Made by a program: the position numbers and the translations under genes
In this document: positions 49,290-64,000 of the stretch, in pieces
How positions within the stretch are numbered: position 1 is the stretch's first letter
Layout of the letters: the number at the start of each line of letters is the position of its first letter
The notes under the pieces: model-generated
What the model was told of the DNA's origin: nothing
Seen by the model: the letters and a program-made list of their open reading frames with translations, nothing else
Database searches by the model: none
Assembly: GCA_019054805.1 (NCBI GenBank)
Contig: JAHQIY010000039.1
Location: 186,001-250,000, forward strand
Source of the DNA: Brachionus manjavacas
Taxonomy: Eukaryota > Rotifera > Eurotatoria > Ploima > Brachionidae
Reading direction: 5' to 3'
Length of the DNA stretch: 64,000 nucleotides

Positions 49290-50790
49290 AGCTTGCGATG
49301 ATTATTAATTTTTCAAATTTTTAAATAATTTAAATAATTCTAAATTCAGTTTTGTATTTTTGCATACAATCACATGATTATCTTAAGAATTTTTAAATTT
49401 TTTTTTAGCTTTCATAAAGTTTGATTCTTTTTCTTTAGGAAAATGTAGTTTTATTTCAATTTTTTTAAAGCGAATATCTCAAAAAGTGTATGTTACTATA
49501 TTATCAAATTTTCAGGAAATCAACGTTAGACAAAAAACTTTTAAAAAAATTAAAAAAAAAATTTTTTGACTTTAATGGCCCCAGTTTAAAATGGGGGCGA
49601 AATTTACATGGTTTTCTTACACCCTCCTTTGCTGCCAACAGGAAGGTTTTGAATCTTCTTTACCTAGTGGTCTACCTAGTTGCGTTAGCACAACCTCCAT
49701 CTACATCCACATCATATTAAATTTTACTCGTCGCCAGATGAAACCTTTCCCTTTTTAAAGTTTATTTAGATAAAAGGATTACCTAAAAAAATAATTTTAT
49801 TCTTCAAATATCACTTCTAAGAAAAGAAATATAAAAAATCCTTAATTTTTTTAAGCATTTATGGAAAGGGAAAATGTTTTGTCTTAGAAAACGTTCTGTT
49901 CAATTATTGATGTTCTTAGTTCAATAGCAAACAACATTTGACAACTGGCCTTATTTCAAATACAGTTGAAATAAAATAAAAATACAAGCATAATCATGTG
50001 ACTCAGTCACATGGTTAGATAAATTAAAATAAGCAAAAAGGAAAAGCATGTGTTTTAGTCATGCACGGTTACATATGACCAGAATAAATTTTGTGAAATA
50101 ATAAGTATTTATTTATTTCTTTTTTCAGACTCATTTTAATAATTTTGGTCTATTAGGCTTATGAATTATATTAAAATAAATAAATTAATAAAACAAATTG
50201 GACAAATGTTTTTTTTGCAATTAACACGAATTTTTTAATGCTTTATTTTTTTAATGAAAATTAAAATTATCGTAAATTTTTCTGTTTAGTTTCAGAAAGT
50301 ATCCACAAAGATGTTTGTATAATTTAATATTTTAAGTGAAACTATACAATAAATTAAATACAGATAAAATAAATTATCCTTTGAACAAAAAAAAAATTGA
50401 AAAAATGAACTGAATGATTAAATATTTTGAGATCGAAATTTTTAAACGATGATACTTCTCGCATTTTACGTGTGATTGATTAATTTGCTTTGAAAATATT
50501 AATTTGTACAAAAGGAAATAGATTTCATCAAATTAACTCAGATTTCATCATATAAATGATTAATGTTTAGCTAAATGTGTTTTGGTATAAAAGCATGTTT
50601 TCTTTTGAAATTACATCCATTCCATTTTGAAACTTATTTCCACAATGTTTTGCTCAAGCTCAAAAAAATTTCAAGTACAATGTGAATTATTTTCTTGCAA
50701 TGAAGCTAATTTAAGCTACCGTTTATAAATCACGTTGAATATTTTTTGATTTAACCAAAGATTTATTGAAAAGTTTTAGATAATTTAACA
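49290..50790. other. spacer upstream of KARS copy B with a retroposon-like hairpin piece
   Basis: At about 49572-49730 lies a GC-richer patch with GGCCCC-AGTTTAAAAT-GGGGGC able to form a hairpin, resembling the 3' ends of the other retroposons. No gene seen. The KARS copy B promoter should be within about 50500-50797. Confidence 0.35.
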
Positions 50791-50797
50791 CTAGAAA

Positions 50798-53707
<2,910 letters not shown>

Positions 53708-53974
53708 GTATTTAGTTTGTTGAGACATGTGATGGTTTTAGTAATCTTTAATTTTTATTTCATTTAAATAAATTTAAAAAAAAATTTTATTTTAATTCAT
53801 TATAAAATTGGTTCCATTATTTTTAAAAATTAAATATCTTCTCCTCACAAAAAATTATATTTTCAACAAAAAGAAAAATGTTTTAGGACAAAATTTCAAA
53901 TGATGAGACAAAGTCGCTCCTCACAAATATAAAACATTTAAAAAAATTAAAATGATGATATGAGTAAAGGGCAG

Positions 53975-54255
53975 AAAACTGATTATTTAACTTATCTTTT
54001 AAAACTTTGGTTAATAAAACTAAATTTTTTATTTTTTTACTATTTTCAATTGATTCGTTTCAGCTTTTATTTATGAATATTATTTTCATGACCGAAGAAG
54101 CTATTCTTTATTTAGTTCGATACCTTTTGAATTGGAAAATTTTGTTTTAATTATTTATTCTTTCTAGTTTAAATAAAATAAACTTTTTAAAAATTATGTT
54201 AAAAATAAATCCCACAGTTAAACTAAACGAAATTATTAAATTTTTTTAGATAAAA
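53975..54255 (+). repeat. dispersed repeat, copy 1 of 2
   Basis: Matches 57388-57612 in the same orientation over TTTAACTTATCTTTTAAAAC, AGCTATTCTTTA(t/c)TTAGTT and CGATACCTTTTGAATTGGAA to AAACGAAATTATTAAATTTT. Non-coding; superfamily unknown. Confidence 0.6.
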
Positions 54256-54929
54256 AAGTAAGTTTAAATTTAATGTTGAGTTTTAAAAATAAAATCATTC
54301 GAAAAAAGAAAGCAATAATCCTTTCAAAAATCATTGAAATCTACCAAATTTTCAATATAAATAAATAAAATTTAAGACATTTTTCTTTCTTATTATTTTA
54401 AATGAAAATTTTTTTACACTTTTAGAATTTTTTTTAATTAATTCTTTTATAGAAAATTGCCGATGATTGCTCATTTAAATATATTTAATTCTAATATGTC
54501 AGGCGGGTTTTTAGATCCAGTTATTTGAATTTAAAATCTAAATTGGACTAACACAATCTTGGTTCACTGAATATTTAGTAGATTTCTTATAAACCTTTAG
54601 ATTAATTTAAACGATATTTATTATTCATCAACAAAAAATTTTTTTAGAATTTGTTAAAGATTTTTTGAGCTGATTTATTTTATTTTCACTTTCAAATGTA
54701 GATACATTGATAATTTTTTGTATTTTCTTATTAAATAAATATTAAAATAAATAATTTTATTCCAAATAAAAAATTATTTTCTTTTTCAATTTACCACAGA
54801 AAAATTCTGCTTATAAATATTTAACTTATAAATATCTCATTTTAATTCAATTAGTCTGACCATGGGCTACTTACACATTTATTTATTAAGTAATGGAAAA
54901 TTGGAATTTAGTTTTTTCATCATGAGCTT

Positions 54930-55081
54930 GTATTTAATTTATGATAAATTAAGTTTAAGGTATTTATATAAAGCGCTGGGCCTATATGTATTTTAGGGGG
55001 TGGGCTTATATCGTCGAAAAGTGGGCTGCTTATAGGCTAATACCAATTTTTAGCCCTGGGCCAGTTTTTCAGGTTTTACGG
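54930..55081 (-). mobile_element. solo end of a pogo-like element
   Basis: The right end reads, on the complement, TA then CCGTAAAACCTGAAAAACTG, whose first 11 bases equal the right terminus of the intact element at 32502-34475. Sub-terminal ATATAGGCCC, ATATAAGCCCA and AAGCAGCCCAC words mirror that element's ATATCCC repeats. No matching left end or transposase was found. Confidence 0.45.
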
Positions 55082-55231
55082 TAAAACAAATTTCCATATT
55101 ATAATATACAAAATTAAATTCTAGAAAATATAATTTTAGAAAAAAAATAAAATTAAAAAATTTATTCAATCAAATAGTAATAATATTAATAATTTTTAAA
55201 AAATTTTAAAGAATTTTTTTTACAGATTAAT

Positions 55232-58200
55232 TTAAAATTCAATGTCGATCAAAGGAGGTAAGCTATCTACGTCCTAAAAATAAAAACAATTATTTAAAAA
55301 ATTTTTCATTTTAAGCTTACAATTGATTTTGATTGTACAGCATTTACTATCAAGGACATACACTCTTGAGTTAGTGGAGGTAATTTTGAATAAAACGTTA
55401 CAATTGATGAAATAACCTCACTGAAAAATTTACGACGCTCGTCCAATGTTTGACCTAAAATTCATTTTAACAATCACTTGTCAAAAATTTTCCGAAATTA
55501 CTTTGTAAAACAGTGAAAGCTACATTAATAGCCAATTTGGCAACATTGAAAGTTCGAATAATTGGATACTTTTCGCAAAGTTCTGCCGCTAAGTTAATGC
55601 CAAACATCTAAAAGTAATTTAGATAAAATTCAAAAAAATTAAGTTTTCCCACTTGTTTGTCCATGTCACCATGTGACAAAAGTTTGGGAACAAATTCGAG
55701 ACAAATATGCATTGATGGTACTCCATGAACCAAGATAGGCATTAATTCTTTCGGATAACCCTAAAAAATTGAACTAAAATAGAATATTAAAAAAAATTTT
55801 ATTTCTCTGATACTTGAAAATGAATAAGCTCGGCAAGATTCATATTGTCTATAAACATTTGATGAATAAATGAGCAAACTATTCCTTGTGTTTCACAAGC
55901 AACAAATTGATTTGATTTCTTAAAGCAAAAATATCAGCTTATTCTAATTTTAAATTAATTTTTTCATTTTTACATTTTTAATCATTAGATATAGGTCCAA
56001 TAAAATTTGTATGACAGCAGTGTCTTGGGCATCAATCAGAGAATTCTTCAGTTCTTGCCTTTCTTTCAGAGTTTTTGTCTGATTAATTTGATTTGCTTAA
56101 AAACAGAATTAGAATTTATCTTGTAAATAAACATTTAGTACCCTTGGATTCATTGAGAGTGTTAAGGTGGTTCTCAACTAAACAATATTCCATTTGATTT
56201 TTATTTGCCAAAAGACATTCTTTCAAGATATAAAGCAGAATTTCGAACAGAGGACCGCATCTTGGAATAAACAAACAATTTAGGTAAAGTTATATTAAAA
56301 TTTTCAAATTTTACTTATAAATTTGTAAGTTGTCTGATTTTAGTAAAATGAGAGGGTTTGTGTAAATATCATTGTAGGTTAAATTTGGCAGGTCCAAAAT
56401 AATAGATGATGTTAGCAAACTAAGCCTAAAAATGTAATTGTGTTACTTAATATTTTAGTTTTTTTCGGGACATTTATTTCTTAGAAAAATATTTGAGTTT
56501 CGGAAAAATTTAAGTAAGATTTAAATAGGATTTTGTTTATTTTTCAAATTCTAAATGCCTACTTACAAAAACTTCTAAGATTGTTGGAAATGAGCTAAGC
56601 GATATTGATGATGGAAAAAAGTGAAAGCAAAATAAAAAAGCAAACCAAGATTAGTGTTAAAATATCAAAAGAAAATTTTTTTTGAATTTTTGATTGACAA
56701 AAACAATAAAGAAATTTAGAATTTAAAAATTTTCCTTTAAAAATTACAAGCTTTTATCACTAAAACCAAACAGAAATATAATCTTAAGAGCTCAAAAAGA
56801 ATAATCTAACAAAGGATAAACCAAAAGTCAGCGGGAATAAGGTTAATTTAAGTTTAGTTAAATTTTAAATTTTGTCTATTTTAAATTTTATTTTATTTTC
56901 AAATGAATTTTTTCATAATCTAAACAACACACCATAACAAATTAGTTAAGACTTATTCTTTTTAAACTTTTTTATAATTCCTTATAAATGGTGAGAGAAC
57001 AGATAATACAAAAATTATAGTCCATAAGAAAATTGATACTTTGATTTGAACTCTTTTTTTAAATATTAATTAAATCAGAATAAATTATATACCATCAAGC
57101 ATTAATTTTATTACGAAATCAATCTCTGGAACTGAAAAAGGGAATTTTTTTTTTATCTTTTTTAAAAAGGTAACAATACAAAAATATTAAATTTATATAG
57201 ATTGATTTAAATTTATATGATTATAGATTGAATATGTGAAATGATTTGAAAAATAAAAATATTATAATTCATTAATTTTATAATTCCTTTGTTTCTATAC
57301 TGTAGAAAACATACGATTATTAACCAAAAAAATATTCTAGTTTTATTTTTTAAATTTTGAAAATTTAAAAAAATTAAGATAAAGAAACTTTATTTAACTT
57401 ATCTTTTAAAACTTTGATTAATAAAACTCCATTTTTTATTTTTTTTTGATTGACAGAAGGAGCTATTCTTTACTTAGTTCGATACCTTTTGAATTGGAAA
57501 ATTTTCTTTTAATTTTTAATTCTTTCTAGTTTAAAAAAAAATAACTTTTTAAAAATAATATATCCCTCAGTTCATTTCTAAACGAAATTATTAAATTTTT
57601 AAGTTTAAAAAGGCAAACCCCTGTCATTTCATCAGTTAATGTCTTGAATTTCTAATTAGCTAGACTTATTAAAATTCATTTTATTTAATTGCCTATTTAA
57701 GCAACTCTATTTTATTTGTAATATTATATGAAAGTTTTATAATGTAATAAATTAATCGTCAAAACAATTCTTTTATCTTACTAAAATGCTTATTCAAACC
57801 TTTTAAGAATTTTGGTAAAAGTATGCTACTATGATAAGCTAAATATAAAAGAAAATAAAAAAATCTACATTTATAAAATTAAATTAATTTTTTTAAAAAT
57901 TAACTAAAAAATTTAGAGTAAAACAGGAAATTTTAATGCTGATACTTTTCCAGAATTATTAATAATCTAGACCACCAGCATTTTTTGATTCAATAAAAGA
58001 CTAAAAATCTATAGAAGAAAAAAAAATTGTCGCAAATTTTTAATTTTTTATGTTCGGTAATTCAAATTTTTATTTACTTTCTTCCATGAAGAGAATATGC
58101 TTTGAACCAAAGAATTTTACATATGTGAGCATCGCTTCTTGTATAATCACAATTTTGGACGAGCTTTTTGAATTTTTTTAATTTTTCTAACAAAAAGTCT

Positions 58201-61200
58201 GCATTTTTTAGCTTCAAATCAATTTTTTTTTTCTCTCTCGAGCATGGTTCGTAAAGACTATGCTCCACTTGGCAAAGCTGAGTGAACATATTAATAGTGA
58301 GTTTGAGTAATGAAGGAAAAATAATCGTGAATTCAGGTTCTTTAGCTCGAGTTAAAAAGTGATTGATGGGAGTAAAATTGAAAATTTCCGACGGATATTT
58401 GAATGTAATGAGAGATTCAAGTGAGCTCGGAATCAACTTGGAACTACCCAAAGAAGAAGCCGAATTCAATGCAGCTGCAATTGTTACAGAGACCGGATTG
58501 CTAGATTGGCTCGAAGGATTCTGAATGACGGATAAAATTGCCAAAACAGTTTCTCTTCTTTTAGACTCATATGTCAATAGATAGTAGTAAAAAATTAATT
58601 TCGCCGCTATATTTTCATCATATTTTGAATGACTTCAATTTTTAAAAATTAATTTTATTTTTATTTCAAGCAAAAAAATTACTTTTCTTTAAAAAAATTC
58701 AAAATTTTTTCAGCATTCAACGGTTTTAACCTGAACTCAGTTAGAATATTTAAATTAAATATCTGTGTGACATAATTGTTGACCAAATTTATTATTACCG
58801 GATGAATTGGTTGAGAAGACTGCTTTATTTGCTCAATTAACCAGTCGCTTACATCAAAATGGCGTCTGTTAACAAATGCGTTGGTCTTGATACATTGGTT
58901 AAGGAAATAGATTCCGAGCGTGTTTGATGAAGATTCGCTAGATGAAGTCTGAGCCATCTGCGACATTTTGGCATTCAGATTTTGAGTTATTGGTAAATTG
59001 CGACTGTACTCACCGAAAAGGCTATCATCAGGAAACACTTGCTGAAACAAATTTTTAATACTAGTCATTGAATTGCTTTTCAGTTGAAATTTAAAACCGA
59101 TCATGTTCGATACATATTCATTCAAAAGCTAGCAAAATTTATTTAATTATTTATTTAGTATTTAATAAAAAAAAAAGTACATGAAGTTGATAAGAGCTGC
59201 AATAGACTGCAATCAATAGAATACTTTGTTGAGCTTGAACAAATTTGTCTTTGATCCATTGAATAATCCTTTGGGAATTAGCTTCTGCTTCGTACAATGG
59301 TGGATATATCAAAAGAAAGCAAATGGCCACTGTTATGTCATCGCTTGACAAAATCAAATCAATCAAAGATTTGATTTCAGTTTCATTGAATCTGAAAAAA
59401 TAAAAAAATTCTCAATTTTCAAATTAATTTTTTTTAAAACACAGAAAAAAAAATTCTTGCTAAAAGGGAAAAAGTACTTTAGGCCAGCGAACATTCTTAG
59501 TCCTGAGTACAACTTAAAAAGTTGAAGGTCCAAATGCTTTTCAGAATTAGCCCGGTAACAAGAGGCCACAAGCTCTTCTCTGACTGAGTCAACTGCTTGT
59601 TTTTCAATAACACTCTTAAATAATTTAGACTTAAATCAAATATTTTATTAAACTAAATCTACTTTATTTGGTGATCTAAGAAATTGTACAAACCAATTTC
59701 GATCGAATTCAAATTGAAAAATTGTTAATAAAACTCGAATTAAATTTTCTTGCTTGGCCAAATTTAAAATTGTTGTTGGCAAAATGTGACGCCTTATCTA
59801 AAAAAATTGGCTTTTATTTTTTTGAGACTTTTGTTAAGAAAATATTTACGCATTCTGTTATTATATAATTAGTAAGACTTGGCCAAATAGATGATATAGC
59901 AATTAAACATTTGTGTCTCAGTCCATCGATGTGAGTGCATGTACATCCGTCCAATAATATTTCCAAGACTTTGAAGTTCTTTTTATTTAAAAATACTTTT
60001 TAATATTAAATTTCCCAATGTTGAAAAATGGAAAAAGACTGAAATAATGTTTACTAGAAATTTTGGTTTTCATTTTTGACATCATTTTTTAAATCAAAAA
60101 AAACCTAAAATAGTTTTATAAATTTTTCAATTATATGATATGACAATTAAATAAAATATTCTTAATATACTTTTTTATTAGAGGACTAAGGATAGATGCT
60201 TAAATTTTTTTTTTAAATTCCTTAATTTCCAAGGCACTTTGTATAAAAAAAGAAATTAATATTCAAAAAATACTTTAAAATACTAGTCTATACCAAGCAA
60301 TTATTTTCTAATAATTGTATTCAGATATTTATTTTAAATTTTTTTTAAAACCAGAATCTTCACTTTTTAAATTTTGATATTAAATCATCATTAAGCAAAC
60401 GAAAGTAGAATATAATCTAAAGATAATTATAATTTTCAAAAACATCAAAAGTCTAAGCCGCTTTTGTACTAACATCAATCTCAGTGTTGTTTTGTAATTA
60501 AAGTTTTAAACAATTGTTTTATTCTGTTGATAAAATTATCAAATTTTTATTTTTTTAAAAATTTGTATAACTGATAGTATGATTTCAAAATATTCGGTAT
60601 TTATTGAATTTTTAATAGACTCCTAAATACATCTTCTTCTGAAAACAATCTTCCTAGATTTTTATTTGTAGAATAATCGACGAAAAAAAAATTCTAAGCT
60701 AAAAATGAAAAAAAAAATTTTGAAAAAGATGAATGTATTGATTTTAAAAAAAACTTATTTTTTTTATTATACAGAGCTTACTTTTTATTGAGAGATTTGT
60801 TTTATTAAGTTCAAGTAAAAAAGGTTAGCTTTAAAATATGATTTTAGATGTTCCTAAGAAAAAATTATAGACTTGGCAGTCTAGCTTAAAGTAGTCATTT
60901 CTAAGAAAATTCTTCCTAGATTCTTTATTTTATTGCAACAACAAAAAAAAAATTTTTAAACAATTTATAAAAAATAATTTATTTCACTAAAAAAAAAATT
61001 ATTTTTTAAATTTTTTCCGATTTTTACATAAAAAACGCAAATTTTTCGATGAAAAAATTTTAAAAAATTAAAAATTAAAATATAAAATCTAATTTTTATT
61101 TTAAAAATTGTTTTCCAGCTAGCGAGAAAAGATTTTCATCAAAAATTTTCCATTCTTGTAATAAATATTCTATAAATTTAAATTGGAATTAAGAAATAAT

Positions 61201-62546
61201 GGTTTTCATTTTATTTATTTTTAATTATGAAACGACTATTGAAGTAGTTTTTGAGAATATTTAAATTATAAAAAATAAACTATCATAATATATCTATAAT
61301 AAAAAAATAATAATTTTTCAACATTTATTTTTAAACAATTATGAATCATTCTCTGAATTAACTCATCAACACTTAACATTATTACGAGAATTTTTTGAAG
61401 GATTCAAAAAATAAAGCGAAAAAAAATTTTGAATAAATTTGTTTATTTTTTACTTTTAAAATTTTTTTGAAATTTTTTTGAGTTTTTAAATTATAAAAGA
61501 TAATACAGATATACTGAGTTTAATTAATATCTCGAAAAGATTTGAATGCAGTAAGCTTAAATTACCATAAATTGGGCAAGACACGGTCAAATGCCAAAAA
61601 TAAAACATTTTAATATTTCAAAATTTAATCGAGTCTAAGATTATTGACAAAGTGTGTGGCAATACTGATCTAATGCCACATCATTTGTAATTTCTTTATT
61701 CTGGCATTTTAATAAATTAATAAAACTAATTTTGCTAAAGCTTTTTTTCTTTATTAAGAGTTGCTGTCATTCAACACTGGGAATAAAAAGATAAATTTTA
61801 AATTACTTTGAAACAATGAGTCAACCGAATTAGCAATCAAGTTTAGGATGTAATTGACACATTGATTACTTTGGCTATGCAACAAAGTGTACACAAATTG
61901 TGATAGTGAGATTACCTCACCTAGTTCTTTAGTACACAAGTATTAAATTTAAAAAATCAAACTAAAAATAAATAAATTTGTCTCAAACCTGCATGAATGA
62001 TACACAACAAATCTGATATATCCTGAAAGAATATTTCCGCATCGAATAAGCTATAATCAATCGATGAATATTTACAAATAATATTTTCCTCATTCTTAAT
62101 AAAATTAATTTAAAATTTTTTTTTCTTCAAAAAAAACAAACTCGAATGTTTCCGTTCAAAAGCATATTTGACATCATCAATAGCTTAGCCATAGGGCTAG
62201 CCTCTTCGAATTCAAGACATTCATATACACTCAGGGTCTGCGATTTTTTACGTGCCGATAAATGTCTAATCACATCTTCATAAATTTGGCTAAAATCCAC
62301 ATTCAAGTATTCAGACAGTTTATTGGTATCCTCGTAGTTATTTATTTTACTCAAAACTCCTAATTTGAACGAATCTGTCTCAGATTCGTCCTCAGAACAT
62401 GAGTTCCTCAGCCAAATACGAGCCAGAAAAGGTAGAATTTGTCTGCATTCTTTATCATCTAGGCTATTTAGGCGTTCTATTTGGAACGGGTCAATACAGT
62501 AATCTATTAATTCTCTGCTAATTAAAAGCGGTGAATTTTCATTCAT
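55232..62546 (-). CDS. INTS2: Integrator complex subunit 2
   Basis: Subunit of the nuclear Integrator complex that ends snRNA and paused Pol II transcripts. About 16 exons; those I could bound include 62142-62546, 61989-62094, 61807-61926, 59850-59978, 59663-59797, 59478-59629, 59181-59391, 58683-59128, 58078-58632, 56315-56425, 55814-55918, 55653-55760, 55502-55607, 55321-55454 and 55232-55273. Others lie at about 55.98-56.09 and 56.14-56.27 kb, and one short exon may be missed in the 1.8-kb intron below 61807. Order follows human INTS2: DDKECRQILPFLARIW, EIFFQDISDLLCIIHAE, LYSGLRMFAGLK, RRHFDVSDWLIEQIKQSSQP with IHPVIINLVNNYV, LTYNDIYTNPLILLKSD, CGPLFEILLYILKECLLANK, GYPKELMPILVHGVPSMHIC, LPPLTQECMSLIV. 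The C-terminus is shorter than in human (ends LPPLIDIEF). Start: ATG 62546, one base after a TTTTAG; 62561 is an in-frame alternative. Confidence 0.93.
57388..57612 (+). repeat. dispersed repeat, copy 2 of 2, in an INTS2 intron
   Basis: Same family and orientation as 53975-54255. It occupies part of the 1.65-kb intron between exons 58078-58632 and 56315-56425. Confidence 0.55.
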
Positions 62547-62661
62547 TCTAAAACTCAGCATATCAAAAAAATTAATTTAATTTAACTAAATTTTCAACTA
62601 TGCTACTAGTTTTTTATTTTTTAAGCAGGCACAAAATTAATGGTTTTGGTTTTAGAAAAAT
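62547..62661 (-). promoter_or_regulatory. HEATR3-INTS2 intercistronic region with poly(A) signal and splice acceptor
   Basis: 115 nt separate the HEATR3 stop from the INTS2 ATG. On the minus strand they hold AATAAA (complement at 62613-62618), then about 65 nt on, a T-rich tract ending GAGTTTTAG (AG at 62548-62549) and A-ATG. This is the layout of operon intercistronic regions in trans-splicing animals: 3'-end signal upstream, spliced-leader acceptor at the next start. Confidence 0.5.
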
Positions 62662-63757
62662 TTATTTCAAATTTTTAATTTTGTACTCAACAAATGATTT
62701 AAAATTATCTTTGACTGTTTTTATAATTATGCTATGATCTTTTTCAATTTTTTGTTTTTTTCCAACATTCTTGTACTAGAAAAAATAAATAAATTCTCGT
62801 TTTTTAAGAAAAAAAATTTACTTGTAAATAAAAATTTTCGCTAAAATATTTAATTTTTTCTATAAAATTTAAGCTTTGTTCCAAGTCGAATAGATTGTCT
62901 TCGCCAAACAAATCAACAATCATGTCCATCATTTCAGCGTTGAATCGCAGAGTGTCAATTTTTGATCGATCAGTTAAATCAAACGATGCTACTGTCAACT
63001 CGACGATTAAAGTTGCACAAATCTAAATAATAATGAATTATTAAAATAAACTTTAAAAAAAATTTAAACCCTACTTGAATTAGTTCTTTTCCATTTATCA
63101 AATTCGTATCTCTTTCCTTGATGGCAATCATGGTCAAAATTTTTCCAAGTCTGACACACAACTCAGTATTTTCTACCTTGAATTTGATTAATATCTCTTT
63201 TACTAGATTAACTATGCTCAGTTTGTGCTCATTATCAAGAACTTTTTGCTTTGATTCATTAAAATAAACAAAAAGGTTGTAAATAACCTCAATGAATTTG
63301 ATGGTCGTTTCATCCTTTTGGTTTAAGTCATTCGAAAGCAGAGATTCTAATTCTTGAACAGATTTTTTAGCCAAAAGCTCGAGTAAAACAAAAAGATTTT
63401 CTGTGTCAATGGATGAGTCCAAATTCAAGCTTTCTGATTCTTTGCTCAGGTACAAAGTATCGATCAGAAGCAAGTATGTTTTAAGAGCTTCATATCGAAT
63501 TAGCTTGACACTTTTGTAAATATGCTCGATTCGATCTGTTTCTTGTAGAAAATTTTCATTATCTTTGCTTATTGTTTTGACCAAAAGATTCATTATTTTG
63601 AGATTGGTCATTATTAGTCTTAGTTCGTTCAAATTTTTATTAGTAGGTTCATTTTTGTCAGCTTCAATATCCATTTCAGCTAAATTATTATTTTCATCCA
63701 TGTCATCATCACTACAATCGTCCCAACTCTCATAATCTTCATCATCTTGTCCATTGT
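62662..63757 (-). CDS. HEATR3: HEATR3 (Syo1-like), C-terminal exons; 5' end beyond window
   Basis: HEAT/ARM-repeat chaperone that in yeast (Syo1) and human escorts RPL5/RPL11 into the nucleus. Three exons: 63075-63757, 62822-63022 and 62662-62775, phases consistent, the first preceded by a TTTTAG acceptor so that more exons lie to the right. An acidic DDEDYESWDDCSDDDMDE stretch corresponds to DPSDDEWEELSSSDESD of human HEATR3. Alpha-helical repeats follow, then MMDMIVDLFGEDNLFDLEQS (human ALDALFDVFADGKE) and the tail TVKDNFKSFVEYKIKNLK (human [20 protein letters not shown]). The last match is the strongest evidence. The AT-rich 63758-64000 is read as intron. Confidence 0.82.
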
Positions 63758-64000
63758 CTAAAAGTTAATTATTTTCTTTAGGATTATTATTAAATGAGTA
63801 TTTATATTAATTATTAGGGTGTAAAAATAAATATTTTTGGGGTATTTATTTTTTGTCAAAATTATGGCAAAAGAAATAAAAACTGGGTACAGAAAAATTA
63901 TTGTTGAGTATTTTAAAAATGATTATTGAGTAGTGTAAAATTTGTTATTTATTAAAATTAGTCCTAAATCATTTTTTTATGTCTTATAATTCTAAAGTCT

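Noticed and set aside
49490-49720. 76-codon plus-strand frame
   Set aside because: It overlaps a GC-richer hairpin patch that resembles retroposon 3' ends; the frame has no homology.

Overview
The window is very AT-rich animal nuclear DNA. It carries spliced metazoan genes with short, T-rich, mostly GT-AG introns, long AT-rich spacers and many transposable-element remains. PPP1R10/PNUTS, CCAR1, INTS2, HEATR3, BNIP1/Sec20, KARS1, RPL12 and a three-finger KLF are all animal genes. Several have a T-rich tract ending in AG that abuts or nearly abuts the start ATG, and HEATR3 and INTS2 lie head to tail with only about 115 nt between them. Both fit a lineage with spliced-leader trans-splicing. A small spiralian such as a monogonont rotifer would fit the composition, but this is a low-confidence guess.

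Layout. 0-4 kb: 3'-truncated PNUTS gene (-) whose large intron holds a hAT MITE and a LINE fragment nested in a second MITE. 6.3-6.8 kb: RPL12 (-). 10.8-15.9 kb: CCAR1 (-), four exons. 18.3-19.1 kb: BNIP1/Sec20 (-), one exon. 19-25 kb: spacer with a 0.9-kb hAT element (8-bp target duplication) containing a LINE remnant. 25.3-26.1 kb: intronless KLF9/10/13-type gene (+). 26-32 kb: SINE, Tc1-type MITE and other repeats. 32.5-34.5 kb: a complete-looking pogo-like transposon with an open transposase gene. 34.6-34.9 kb: a decayed histone H4 pseudogene. 35.6-38.4 kb: lysyl-tRNA synthetase copy A (-). 38-50 kb: a transposon graveyard with an inverted SINE pair, a LINE split by a Tigger-like element, and an ISL2EU-like relic split by a MULE. 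50.8-53.7 kb: lysyl-tRNA synthetase copy B (+). 55.2-62.5 kb: INTS2 (-). 62.7-63.8 kb and beyond: HEATR3 (-), 5' end outside the window.

The most striking structure is the lysyl-tRNA synthetase pair. The two genes face away from each other's 3' ends as arms of an inverted repeat. About 2.44 kb, introns and intronic insertions included, is essentially identical between them. Identity stops abruptly inside exon 2 at one end and exactly at the stop codon at the other, while the N-terminal exons are homologous but diverged. This looks like gene conversion between older paralogues. Only copy B has an alternative, phase-matched exon encoding a mitochondrial-type presequence.

By role, most host genes serve nuclear gene expression (PNUTS-PP1 and Integrator in transcription termination, CCAR1 as coactivator, the KLF repressor) or translation (RPL12, HEATR3 as an RPL5/RPL11 import factor, KARS). 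I see no functional linkage between neighbours beyond the HEATR3-INTS2 tandem.
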